From assembly GCF_000006405.1 (NCBI RefSeq), contig NW_003205333.1, forward strand, positions 53,494-117,493: 64,000 bases of DNA, given 5' to 3'. Below are positions 22,085 through 32,639 of the stretch, piece by piece. The DNA is from Perkinsus marinus ATCC 50983. Its lineage: Eukaryota > Perkinsozoa > Perkinsida > Perkinsidae. Under the pieces are notes generated by a model. That model had not been told where the DNA came from. It ran no database searches and saw only the letters and a list, made by a program, of their open reading frames with translations. How positions within the stretch are numbered: the first letter of the stretch is position 1; every line of letters begins with the position of its first letter. The position numbers were made by a program, and so were the translations under genes.

Positions 22085-23159
22085 AAAGTTTGAGAGTCCT
22101 CTGCGGAGCTACTATCAATGAATGAGATGAATCAGATGAGTTTGCCTAGGGCCACTGCAACACTGTTCATTCCCATCTGAATCGACTAGAGTCCAGGAGA
22201 TGTGGAGCGCTGTACTAGGACATACAATGCCTCGAAATGTATTGGACAACACATGAAGTTCAAGGAAGCTCTCAATAGACGCTCGGTAGTACCAATCCTT
22301 TAACACGAGAGACTGATAACGCAAGTCGCACTATACCTTCTCCCGTGAAAGTCCGTCATATCAGTATGCAAGATCGAGAATGCGCAGTCAACAATAACAA
22401 TGAAAATTGAATTATGTCACAATTCCTGAGAATCCAAGATTATCACTGGAGATGCACCCAGGTTGTGCACTAGCGTAGTACGCATGACGCACCACGCAAT
22501 GTGAAATGGGTCATTTTTACACACTTCAGCCTGGAGTCTTCAGGCGGAATGCGAACAGTGTAAGAACTACGCAAACCATGACGCGTAATTATCACACATT
22601 CCTATTCAACTACACGAAAATATCTACTCCCAGTCATACAAAAAGAAGCAGTTGAAACTTGCTCCCACAGTCAAATTAATCATGTGGCCACACCATTGTT
22701 GCTATACCAACATCTGCCTGTTCGTGGCAGAGAACACCTAACTATACGACATACACAGACTGCCCCTGCATGAGCTCCGGTTAAGTCGATTAGCCTGTCG
22801 AAGTAACGGATTATTGTATCTGTTCGTTTTCATCAACCGCACCGTTTTGCGTTGTCAGTTTTACCAAGATTGGCTAGGAATCTTAATGTCCGAGTTCACA
22901 TTTGCACTAACTGTTTCATGTCCTTTCACTACCCCGAGACAAGTTTTAATTCCAGTTCGTTTGGTCGTTTGGGGGAACGATATTTCACCACTCGAATACG
23001 GCGGTATTATCATATGTCCTTCCACCCGGAAGGGTGAGTCTGCTGCCCAGTCGTCGGGACTAGATGCCACAACTTCTCCCCCACAACTTCAACTCCAGTG
23101 GTAGTCTGCCATCAAATGTACGCTACAATTTCTTTCAACACCATAATCCGTCGCGATCG
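22085..23159. other. Intergenic stretch upstream of aminotransferase copy 1
   Basis: Open frames near 22.8-23.1 kb (for example NVRVHICTNCFMSFHYPETS) are not supported by splice structure or family match. The rest shows nothing. Confidence 0.4.
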
Positions 23160-23700
23160 AGACTTGAGCCAGTGGCATATCTGCCCCTCAGGCGTAATTG
23201 ATTGCCGCACTTTACAGAAATTGAAGTAACTTCAACATGATCAACGATAATCGTCATCCTATCTCAAAGATATTTCAGTAGTGTGTAGCTTGAGTTGGCA
23301 TACCTGCCCCACCCGAGAAAACTGACTGTACTCCCCACCATCTTCAGTAGTTGTCCAACCCCAAGAAGCTGAATATATATTTCAGCCGGCATAGTTGCCC
23401 CATTCGAAAAACCTAAAAGAATATCTTGAGGTGGCATAGTTGCCCCACCAAAATAAGCTGATTGTACTAACATATATCTTCAGCGGATTGCCATAGTCCA
23501 TACCTTGGACTGGCATAGTTGCTCCGCGAGGATAAGCTGATAGCGTTGGTGCATATCTTTGGCTGGCATCATACCAGTGGCATAGTTACCCCATTCAGAG
23601 GAATTCATAATCCTAGACCTTCGGGTAGCATAACCTACCCCAGACAAATCGACGGCACCAAGCTTTGAGGCATATCCCACGACGGCATAGCCGCCCCATC
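23160..23700 (+). repeat. Diverged GGCATAGNTGCCCC repeats
   Basis: Eight copies of a GGCATAG-T-TGCCCC-like core (near 23173, 23300, 23390, 23433, 23512, 23580, 23627, 23685) are spaced 40-130 bp apart. Nearby words such as CATATCTTCAG also occur between units of the 56-bp satellite at 11.9 kb. It looks like an old, decayed satellite. Confidence 0.75.
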
Positions 23701-24360
23701 AAGAGATCTCTATACAAACGGGAGACCTTGCAAAGGCCACAGTCCAAGAACGAGTCGAAGGAAGGATACACATTGTCTACAATATTTCAATACCTGCTGA
23801 ACTTGAAGGAAAGTCGATGGCATAGCTGCCCCATAAAGAGATATTCAGACAAATGGGAGACCTTACAAAGACCGTAGTCCGAGGACGAGTCGAAGGAAGG
23901 ATACACATTGTCTACAATATTTCAAAACCTACAAAACGTGAAAGAAAATCGATGGCATAGCTGCCCCATAAAGGGATATTCAGACAAATGGGAGACCTTA
24001 CAATGACCGTAGTCCGAGGACGAGTCGAAGGAAGGATACACATTGTCTACAACTATCCATGAAGAGACTTCCCTTACCACCAACAGAACATAATCAACAA
24101 CCTACAAAGGTAGGAAATAGACAGTTCCATGATTACAATACTTCAATGCTCGCTAAATTTGAAGGAAAATCGATGGCATAGCTACCCATAAAGATATATT
24201 CATACAAATGGCCAGACCTTACAAAGACCGTAATCCGAGGATAGGTCGAAGGAGACACATTGTCTACAACTAAACATGAAGAGACTTCCCCTTACCACCA
24301 ACATAGCACAATCAACAACCTACAAAGATAGAAATCAGGCAATTCCATAATTACAATATC
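23701..24360 (+). repeat. About 134-bp tandem repeat, 3-4 units
   Basis: Units share GGGAGACCTTACAAAGACCG, CGAGTCGAAGGAAGGATACA, CATTGTCTACAATATTTCAA and end with TCGATGGCATAGCTGCCCC. The last two copies (24.0-24.36 kb) have inserted or diverged sequence. Each unit contains one satellite core, so a higher-order repeat seems to have formed from the older array. Confidence 0.85.
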
Positions 24361-24801
24361 ACGAAATCTGATCAACCTGGAAGATTGCAAATTAGTACTT
24401 AACTCACTCTTTTTCATGTGTGGAGGCTCCATCTTTGCTTCCGACTATGTCCAGCCTTACCACGAAGGTCCAACGTAACTAACAACAAAACGCGGGCAAT
24501 CATATTAGAGACGCTGATTATCTTTACAAGCTATTGCTCTATTGCTATGAGTAGTCTGAACAACTATCACTGAAGAGGTTGACTAATGCCACTTCAAGTG
24601 CTCTAATGAAAAAAGAGCCTCAACAAGCACAATTAAAGTTCGATAGCATCGTACATTACATTACGTAGTAAGAAACGATAAGAGATTAGAAATCAATGAA
24701 ATTGCAAACCAAATATCTTTTGAGAACACACCAAATAGAGCTGAACGCTGCTTACGGTCGTTTATATAAAAACTCATAAAGTCCGAAACAGTTAAGAAAC
24801 A

Positions 24802-26550
24802 TTAACATTCTCCCTTCCGACTCTCCTGAGCTAGATGGCTCAGTCGCCTGATAACTTCCCTACAAGCCTCCTGACCATCAGTCATCCAAGCATAACATAG
24901 TCTCATCATACCAGGCTTGTCAGCGAAGAAGCAACTACCAGGAGATATGACCATCTTATACGGATCTGACTTTAGGGTGTTGAAGAGACCCAACCCATCA
25001 GAGTCGTCCGATTTAAGGAACTCTGTGAGATCACACCATAGGAAGAGACCGGCATGAGGCTCGAAATAAGGTATGTTCAACTTAGCCAATCCATCACACA
25101 ATATACGCTTACATGCCGTAAGGTGATCTCTGGAGGTCTGAAGGAATCTCGGCAACCATTCATCGTCAGAGAGCATCCTAGTGCACACCTCCTGGGCAAC
25201 AGGGCTGACCATTGAGAATATACCATACTGCTTGGCAGCAGCATGTCGGATAGCCTCGATCAGTTCCCAATTCCTCTGCCGTGGGACATTCATAATGAAG
25301 CCAACACGCATGCCCGAGAGTGCCATGTCCTTGCTGAAGCCCCAGAGCACCAGTGTCGGAGGATCGATGTCCCCTTCAAGAAGTGGTAGACTCAAGGCCG
25401 AAATATGAGGGCGATTGCAATCATTATGTACACTGCAGCCATAAATCTCATCAGAGATCCACCATAATCCATTCAGACCACACCAATTTCGTAAAGCACG
25501 GAGCTCCTCAACACTGGCAACACTTCCCATCGGATTGCCGGGATCAGTCGTGATAAGGGCACGAGGACGATAACCTTCACTTACACATTGCTTGTAGGCA
25601 CTATCGAGAGTTTTCCTGAGAGTTATAAATATACTCTCGAGAACATTTTAAATGATAATAGGATTGCTTACAGGTTGATCCGGAAACCGTCTTCTTCAGT
25701 TGTTTTCACAACAAACTTCACTGGAATGTTAGCTTCTAGCCCACAATCGGTAGCAAAGACGGGATAAGCAGGATAAGTGGTGATAAAACAATCTTTGCCG
25801 TCACCATCACCCAGACAGAAAGAGACCATATTCATGGCAGATCCACAACTGAAGAGATAATACTTAACCGAGTTTGACAACACGCCCCTGCTCACCCGTT
25901 GGTGATACATAAGATGTCTTCAGCTTGCATTTTCTGTTCACTCATAACGTACTGGTCGGTAACCTCCTCCATAGCTTTGACAGCTACTTCAGGAGATGCC
26001 AGGTGAGTGGAGACAGCCCGAGAAACGGCTTGTTTAAAGTTGTGCATACCAGACGAATCACCATAGTCACACAGTTGATGTCTTGGGAAAGCAGGATCTG
26101 CGGCGAGCTCCGCGAGAGTCTACAAGAAAACCGGTCAAAACAGAAAACCCAAGCAAGCAACAGAAGAAAAACCATCAACTGCACACACGAAGATTCCCGA
26201 CACACGAACAGACCAGACACTATGTAACTCGATATACTTAATAAGCGTCGAAGATCGATGACAGTCTGGCGTACTTTCCTGAATTTTTTCTCCACATCTC
26301 CTCCCATAGTCCTATTCTCTGCCATGCACATTGGAATAAATCCCTCAGGATTCGTATCTGACATCCACATACCATAACACGGTGAAGATATCAAACAATA
26401 CCACCTACCCTTATCGTAAAGATCCTTTTGCGCATCTGCGAAAGCCGCAGCATACACGGTGAACTCAGTGGCAGCAGCCTTCTTACCGCGCCTCGATATT
26501 CTATATGGTGGCTTAGCACGAACCGAATCGTCAAGTCGTTGCTCTACCAT
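24802..26550 (-). CDS. ACC-synthase-like class I/II aminotransferase, copy 2
   Basis: The start is MVEQRLDDSVRAKPPYRISR at 26550. It continues DTNPEGFIPMCMAENRTM, an exon with EVTDQYVMSEQKMQAEDIL, NMVSFCLGDGDGKDCFITTY then PAYPVFATDCGLEANIPV, and TTDPGNPMGSVASVEELRAL. Next come WWISDEIYGCSVH (aspartate/tyrosine of the PLP site) and LVLWGFSKDMALSGMRVGF (catalytic lysine in SKD), ending SHLAQESRKGEC. The stop is at 24802-24804. The whole aminotransferase fold is present and all key residues are visible. It is a tandem same-strand paralogue of 20084-22084. The upstream 24360-24800 spacer shows nothing else. Confidence 0.87.
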
Positions 26551-26630
26551 TTTTAAAGACGTAAACAAAGCCCTAAAGCACTTTAACTACGTCCAATAAA
26601 AGGGCCCATGCCTAGCGCTAGCCATTATGG

Positions 26631-27209
26631 CTAGATACCAGGCAAAATGATACCATCGATGGCTGTTTCGCTGACTGCTTGTGCCAGATACAATGCCATC
26701 TTCCTAGCGAACTCTATTGTGACACAACATGTCCTGGAGCCCGTTCAATTGCTCACTTTTCCGAGCCCGAGATCGTTGAAAAAGAATTTGGCAAAAACTG
26801 CGCTTCCATGCCAGCTCTGGCCAAGGTGGCATACTTAACATACTGGTCCTATATAGTGTACCAGTCAGACCCCTCGGTCCATGAGAAAACAATACTGTTA
26901 GTTGTTCGAGTTGCATCTGTCATCACTATCAAGGCACAATGGTCACCAATCTCATAAGAGTATGAACCTTGGGAGAAAGGCGATGACAAGCTACTGCGAT
27001 GGCCTCGACTCACCCGCATGGACTTCTTGCCATGTGAGGCCACCAACACGGGAAAGATACGTGTCGATCTCATCTTGTTCATACCGTAAATAGGAACCAA
27101 CATCGCCTACAGCAAACACCTCGCTCAAGTTCAGACATTAACGCAGTGGAAAGGCGTCACCCATAGCTAGAATGATCCCAACTGCTGTTTCCGTTGCATA
27201 TATGGGCAT
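26631..27209 (-). CDS. Unrecognised small multi-exon gene
   Basis: Exons read MPIYATETAVGIILAMGDAF, then GSYLRYEQDEIDTYLSRVGG and LTWQEVHAG, SYSYEIGDHCALI, YVKYATLARAGMEAQFLPNS and EFARKMALYLAQAVSETAID, with a stop at 26631-26633. The 36-78 nt introns between the first exons have good GT-AG ends and keep phase; the last junction is uncertain. I do not recognise the family. It lies 81 bp upstream of the aminotransferase copy 2 start, on the same strand. Confidence 0.5.
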
Positions 27210-28349
27210 CGATACAACCTCATTGGAAACGACATGAGATCTCCTCACGGGAGATTTTCACTTTGCCTTAAGGCAAAGTGGCAAAATATTGCTCACGAGC
27301 CTGGTCAGTGGCATTCGGACTGCAATGTAACCCCCAGGGAAAACTTATCCTACCATATCTTGAATGGCGACCTTGAGTTCGCTCGCAGATGAGGCTTTAC
27401 AATAGGCTCTTACTCTACCCCAACTCACCAACACTCCGGGGCACCCAGCACCGAGCATCTTGTGTATTCGGAGATGGGAGAAGGGGAATCAAAGTTTGGG
27501 AGAAAGAGGTAGTAGGGGGAATCCCGATTCCGAGTCGGAAGTGGCCACTTCCCAGGGAAAATGTTGGGCGCGCGAGAAAAATATTGGCCAGGAGGAGAAA
27601 AAAGTTGCAAAGTTGCGGAAAATGCTTGCCTTCGGCAAGCATTTCCCGTGCTGGACTCACTTTGAAAAAGTGTTCCCAGCTGACTACTACGGTTCCCTAA
27701 GCTTCACTGTCAATTTTGGCAATGGAAGGTGATGACGTGGCAGTGGAGCCGTGTCACAGATCATCCAGTGCTCTCCCCAGAGTTTGTAATTAGTAGCGTG
27801 CTGAAGCCTCATTCGAGTATCTTCACTGTCGCTGAATTCTTCATGTATCGATTGCAGGATTGATCCCGGTTCGAACCGCGGTAAGGGTACTTTTCCGTCA
27901 TTAATTTCCGGCCTGACACCTGTCAAAACGAGCTAGGGAACATCCAAGGACTGCATCTTTGAACGAATCCGGCTGCTGCTGCTGCTCTCGAGTGTTACTT
28001 TCGGCGTTTTTGATCTATTTCTCCTGAGCGCTCCCAGGGTGGGAATTTACACGTCGTAGATGACATATCATAACAACAACTGAGTGACCCGTCTGATACC
28101 GCTCGGCTCGCCGCAGTATTTATCCTATACCACACTATTGAGAATATTACCATCTCGATTTGTCCGCCTTTTTTTGGTCGCCCTTCCTTGTGCCTTACTA
28201 GACAGTACCATCTGTAACTGTGATATCAATGCAGCGTTAGGGCGCTGGAATGGTAGGGTCTACTATCTATGGGATTAGCAGCGTACAGAGGTGCCTCCTC
28301 CACATAGCAGTAGTAGTAGGTTGCTGTTCTCGCTTCCCCAACGTTACTA
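27210..28349. other. Spacer with strong hairpins
   Basis: No gene is recognised. 27259-27280 is a perfect 22-bp palindrome (half-site CACTTTGCCTT). 27617-27646 is a hairpin with a 3-nt loop and 13-bp arms (arm core AATGCTTGCC). The stretch near 27861 (TCCCGGTTCGAACCGCGG) is B-box-like and nearly palindromic. Confidence 0.55.
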
Positions 28350-30186
28350 ATGGCTGTAGCATCATCACTAGCGTCCAAGATAGGAAGTGCCGCTACCACT
28401 GAGGAGCCAACTGTGTTAGAGGCCAACCTCTCGACATGGATGAAGACTAAAGAGTTGAATCTCGGCTTGGCGATTCTGTCGGATCCATGCGTGTCTGAAG
28501 TGCAGCTAATGCAAATGCTTAATGAGTCTCCAACTACTATGACTCTAGCAATAATGAATATCGTGGATAGGTAGTACGGACGGGGGCTTATCAACTATAG
28601 ACTGTAAAATGCCAGGTTCACTTCTCCTATGTTGGTGTCAGCGATGAAGAGTGAGCTTTCTGTTGCCGCTATACGGGAATGCGTAAAAAGACTTCGACAA
28701 CTTTTCGATGCTTATGCGGTCCTACCAGAGGTAGTCTGCACACACACTAGCCTCTGTGGATGGCAGATTTGTTCAGGCGGATATACGGCAGGTCGCTCCT
28801 GACGTACCAAGCCTGGGCAATGTGGTAATACCGCACCACGGAGAACTCATGTTGAATTGCAGTTATCCACTTCTGTTATCAAAGAGATGATGAGAGCGAT
28901 GGTTCAGCAGCACTCACCGTTTTACGTCAATGAAAAAATAAAATGACTCTTAGGAAATATTTCCGAAATGACTGTTCTATTTTCGCCGTTTCACGTGAGC
29001 TCGAGCACTCCATTAATAAATCATATCATAATATATCAATGTCTGATTATAAATAGAGGATTATATGGTATCACGATTAGATATCCATTAAATGAGGGTC
29101 TGTTAAATAAGTTAATATAAATATAATTATATCCTTTTATTTATGTTTTAATAGTCATATGGTTATAAATACACTAAATTAGAATGTAATATGGTTATCT
29201 CTTAACCTCTTATAGAGATAAACTAATTAAGAACTTTAGGGACGTCAACTTCTGCTCAATCACGTTGGGTTTGCAATTTCTTGGCAAGGAATCAATATTC
29301 GTGGTGTGAGCTATTCCGAGTTAGAAAGTTCATGTGAAGGTACTGTTCGCCCAATGTCTATTGGATGCTAAGTTCCTGGATATGTGCCTGGAGGGCTCCG
29401 AAGAGGGAAGGAAGGCTCTTCTTGAGGCATTTACGGCTATGGAAATGCGCATCAGGAGCATTGAAAAGGTAGTATTGATTTGCGAACTATAGAGTGCCCG
29501 AAATTTAGAATTGATACCATTCAAAAGTGCTCGCAAAGATCTTCATATCTTGTTGAATTCCGATCAAGCTCGACAATAGCGCATTCTATTTTGGGCACCT
29601 TGTTAGTTAGGTCTCCTCAGTTGAGCGCGGCACCTCCTTTTTAGCTGGGGGGTGGTAGATGCTTATGAAACTAATATAGACGTTTTAAGGATTTTCGCAA
29701 CCATTGATGGTCAATCGCTAATTTATTATATTATATTTATGGTATGAGGTTGGCAATATCATTATGTTGCTGAGTTTTCATTGAAGTTTCACCCGTTCTA
29801 CGTGAAGTGGCGTAAAACTTCGTGAAAAACGCGATATTTGCGCCCTGCAATAGTCGTGAAATATGTTTTTCACTAGTGTTCACGGGTGAAACTCCATTGA
29901 ATGAATTTTTGGAGTTTCACCCTAGTGATATGAAAAACACTACTGCGTACTGAGAATATAGGGTTTCCCACCGAGTGGGCGAAACTCCATTATATAGGCA
30001 TTGTCATCAACATGCGTGGGTGAGTATAGGTATATTGTCTCTCACTTTACCATTTAGGATTCCCTAGCTGGCACCAAGGCCACGGCGTTACTCCAAGGGC
30101 TGGACTCAGTATCGAGATCGAGCCTAGCTGAGGCATCAGCAGCTGCTGCTGGCCGTACTCAGGATGGCTTCTTCGAGAGGAAGTAG
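28350..30186 (+). CDS. Unrecognised helical protein gene with one long repeat-filled intron
   Basis: Exons in order: MAVASSLASKIGSAATTEEP...NLSTWMKTKELNLGLAILSD (28350-28572); MKSELSVAAIRECVKRLRQL (near 28645); FVQADIRQVAPDVPSLGN (near 28770); VKVLFAQCLLDAKFLDMCLE then ALLEAFTAMEMRIRSIEK (29330-29467); DSLAGTKATALLQGLDSVSR to FFERK and TAG at 30184-30186. The exon-4 to exon-5 intron of about 590 bp holds two element-B copies. An AT-rich stretch at 28920-29260 is another long intron. Predicted mostly alpha-helical; no family recognised. Confidence 0.5.
29782..29896 (+). mobile_element. Element B copy B1
   Basis: TGAAGTTTCACCC ... GGGTGAAACTCCA termini with the core CGTGAAGTGGCGTAAAACTT. Located in an intron. 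Confidence 0.85.
29910..29989 (-). mobile_element. Element B copy B2, internally deleted
   Basis: Opposite orientation to B1, 13 bp away. GGAGTTTCACCCTAGTGATA begins it and GGGCGAAACTCCA ends it, with only about 80 bp in total. Confidence 0.75.
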
Positions 30187-30808
30187 GTGGTGGGGTGGGT
30201 GGTGAGGTGCTATGCTTGTGATAGGCATTTGGACATCCCTGGCTGGAGCCCTAGGACGATCACGGCAACAGCAGCAACGTCACCGCGCCACAAAAATAAC
30301 TGAGAGTCTACTACTATCACTACTACGTACCAGCTTCCATAACTATCGTATAAATATTTGGTTATTAGTTTAATAATGACTACGGAACCACGCGCAAAGC
30401 TGATGCCTTTAGTATCGTGAATATCTCACGGAACGGTATTAGAAGTATTCCTATCAAACGGCTGAGTTGAAATGAAGGAATTCCGTTCGACAGTGATTTA
30501 TTTCCCCGTCGTAAATCGTTCCTCTGCTCTGGTTCACGCATATGGTCAACTGCGTATGCTGGTGATAGTGGGGGAAATTTCGGAAGATTCTTATTGGTTT
30601 TGTGAAAATAAGATTTGGAAACTCCTGAGCTCAGGTGGGGAAAGCAAACATATATTCCTCCAACACTACTCATCGAGGGCTCTAAAATGGTCGTGTATGG
30701 AAGCTGTTGCTATCTGTAGGGTAGAAAGTCGGCTCCTGAAATACCGATATTATGGTAAAAGCCTTATACAGGCCGTGGTGGAAGTCAACAATGGTTGAGA
30801 GGATCTAA
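30187..30808. other. Spacer with an element A copy
   Basis: Apart from element A at 30532-30667 no feature was seen. Confidence 0.4.
30532..30667 (-). mobile_element. Element A copy A3
   Basis: Reverse orientation: CATATGGTCAACTGCGTATG ... CTCCTGAGCTCAGG ... CATATATTCCTCCAACACT. Confidence 0.7.
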
Positions 30809-32262
30809 GTGAATCATACATGGTTTACAGCTTTCTCAAATTTTATGATGTTCCCCCCGGGTCGTCTTGAAGTGGAGTCGGTCGTGTTGAAGAAATTTAC
30901 CCTAAAGCTGAAGAGCCCATTGCCGTTATGTAGATGGAGTAGTCGTGTTGACATCACGGACCGAAATGGTGTCTATGTTGTTATACACTCTCAGTAAGTT
31001 CACCGATCGGATCTTAGAAATATATGGCAGCTCGTGGTCCAGCCTAAGGGTTGTGGAAAACTCTCAGACGAAATATACAGCAGAGTTTCACCCGTTTCAT
31101 GTGGAGTGGCGTAATACTCTATGAAATACCCGATATTCGCGCTATACAGTAGTTGTGAAATATATTTCTCGATAGTGCTTTTTTCACATCACGGGTGAAA
31201 CTCCACTGTATGTAGTGCCTGAGGAATTTCCATCTATTGGCGACTTTTCCTCGACGTGCGTTGCGCAGGTTCTACCCGGCTGATGAGTCGTCGTCACCAA
31301 CCCCTTGCTGTGGCGTTGGCGAGGCTTGCCCTCTTCCTCTGTTTCATCCTGCACGCTGCTTCGAACCAGCCATGGAGCCTATCCCCATACCGCAGTCGAT
31401 TGATCTTACAGCTGATGCTGTTTATGAGGCCTCGAGGATTGCATCATCGGGTGATATCAGCTTGCAAGGAGCGGTGGAGATGGCGTTGCTAGGATGTGTA
31501 TGCGAGTGTATAGGAAAAAGACCTGCTGAAGTGCTGTCGTGGTATGGTGGGGCAAACGGAGAGAAAATTTCACAAGTCGTGAAAATCAACCAGATGTACA
31601 CTCGCGAGGAAAACCAAGGCGGTGCTCAGCAGGGAGGTTGCGTGAAATTGAAAGTCGGAGAAAATCCAATACGAGACGCTGAAAAAGTCAACTCTGCCGC
31701 CACTGGTTTGGTCGGGACTGGTCGGCTAAGGCTGGACGCTAATCAGTCCTGGACACCAGATGAATACCACACTTTCGCCACTTCACTGAGTGAGAGTACC
31801 AAGGCTAAGATAGAGTATATAGAGGAACCCACTGTTACATGGAATGACGACTTGGTTCGATTCGGCATCTCTATTGCTATGGACGAGAGCCTCGCCACTG
31901 CAAAGAGCTTCCCTGCTTGTGAGAGAACTGATGTTCACTTCGTGTTGAAGCCAGGGGTGATCGGTTGGCGTCGTGCATGCCAGTACGTGGCGTCTTATCC
32001 TCATTGTTGCTGCCTATCTAGTATGTTCGAGTCATCGTTAGCTATGTATTGGTATACAGCATTGGCCAGTCTATGCGGAGATGAGGTCTATCACGGTCTT
32101 AGTACTTCTGGTAGAGTCATTGAGCCTAGGAAGCGGACGTATGAGGACATCACCAAGAAGAGCGGAGGCCAATGGTTTGTCAATGTACACGAATGTGAGG
32201 AAGAACTGAAGACTATCACGGCGGCTATAGTGCGTGAAAGTGATGATTTCTCTATTTTCTGA
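30809..32262 (+). CDS. menC: o-Succinylbenzoate synthase-like (MenC) enolase-superfamily enzyme
   Basis: MenC dehydrates SHCHC to o-succinylbenzoate in menaquinone/phylloquinone synthesis. Exon 1 gives VLKKFTLKLKSPLPLCRW then DITDRNGVYVVIHSQ, the N-terminal capping domain. A 275-nt intron (30994-31268, containing element B3) joins it to GVGEACPLPLFHP, then VKLKVGENPIRDAEK (KxK), LRLDANQSWTPDEYHTFA (metal Asp), IEYIEEPTVTWNDDL (Glu), ISIAMDESLA (Asp/Glu), VLKPGVIGW (Lys) and SSMFESSLA. The residue order matches E. coli-type MenC (LRLDANRAWTP...FLEEP...WDES...IKP). Start: ATG at 30809 or 30845/30848. An alternative is dipeptide epimerase, but the motifs favour OSBS. The 31269-32262 exon is unusually long for this window. 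Confidence 0.78.
31081..31206 (+). mobile_element. Element B copy B3
   Basis: AGAGTTTCACCCG ... CGGGTGAAACTCCA; it lies wholly in the menC-like gene's intron. Confidence 0.85.
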
Positions 32263-32490
32263 CAGACTGTTGCATTGCGTTCGCTATAAGGGCGGCAGCA
32301 TTGGAATTTACGAATTTACCAGTTCATACACTGCCTCCTAGGAAGACTATTACGGCAGCCTCTGTGTGTAGTGATGATCATAGTGATCTTCTATTTTCTA
32401 ATTAACTGTTGTATTGGGTTTGCTATAAAGACGACAGCATCGGAGGTCTTGGGGGGGTCGAATTTACCAGTTAATACAGCGCGATTGATA
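32250..32490 (+). repeat. Tandem duplication around the menC-like stop codon
   Basis: CTATTTTCT, CTGTTG.ATTG.GTT, GCTATAA and AATTTACCAGTT recur in the same order about 140 bp apart, so the 3' end of the gene and its UTR appear duplicated and diverged. Confidence 0.6.
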
Positions 32491-32639
32491 TTTTGTTGAT
32501 GTTGTTATCCGCTGATTCCATCCTCTCGTGTTGTTGTATAAGAGTACTGATCTCAACTGTTGCCTTTATATGAATTATGTCAACTCAAACGGGCCAACTG
32601 TGAGCTCTCGAGTTTCGTTCATAATGTCTTCGACTACCA

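Noticed and set aside
22814-23104. Plus-strand membrane-like open frame
   Set aside because: Two overlapping frames are open with no start context, splice sites or family match.
23160-24360. CRISPR-like array
   Set aside because: Spacing is irregular, the spacers are themselves related, and the genome is eukaryotic; it is a decayed satellite.
27415-27660. Overlapping frames on both strands near the hairpins
   Set aside because: Composition reflects inverted repeats; the two strands read almost the same, and no splice structure fits.
27855-27895. Another tRNA-like intron element
   Set aside because: TCCCGGTTCGAACCGCGG is nearly palindromic and no gene or splice sites could be placed around it; left out of the family count.
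29040-29260. AT-rich origin of replication
   Set aside because: AT-richness alone inside a likely intron is not evidence of an origin.
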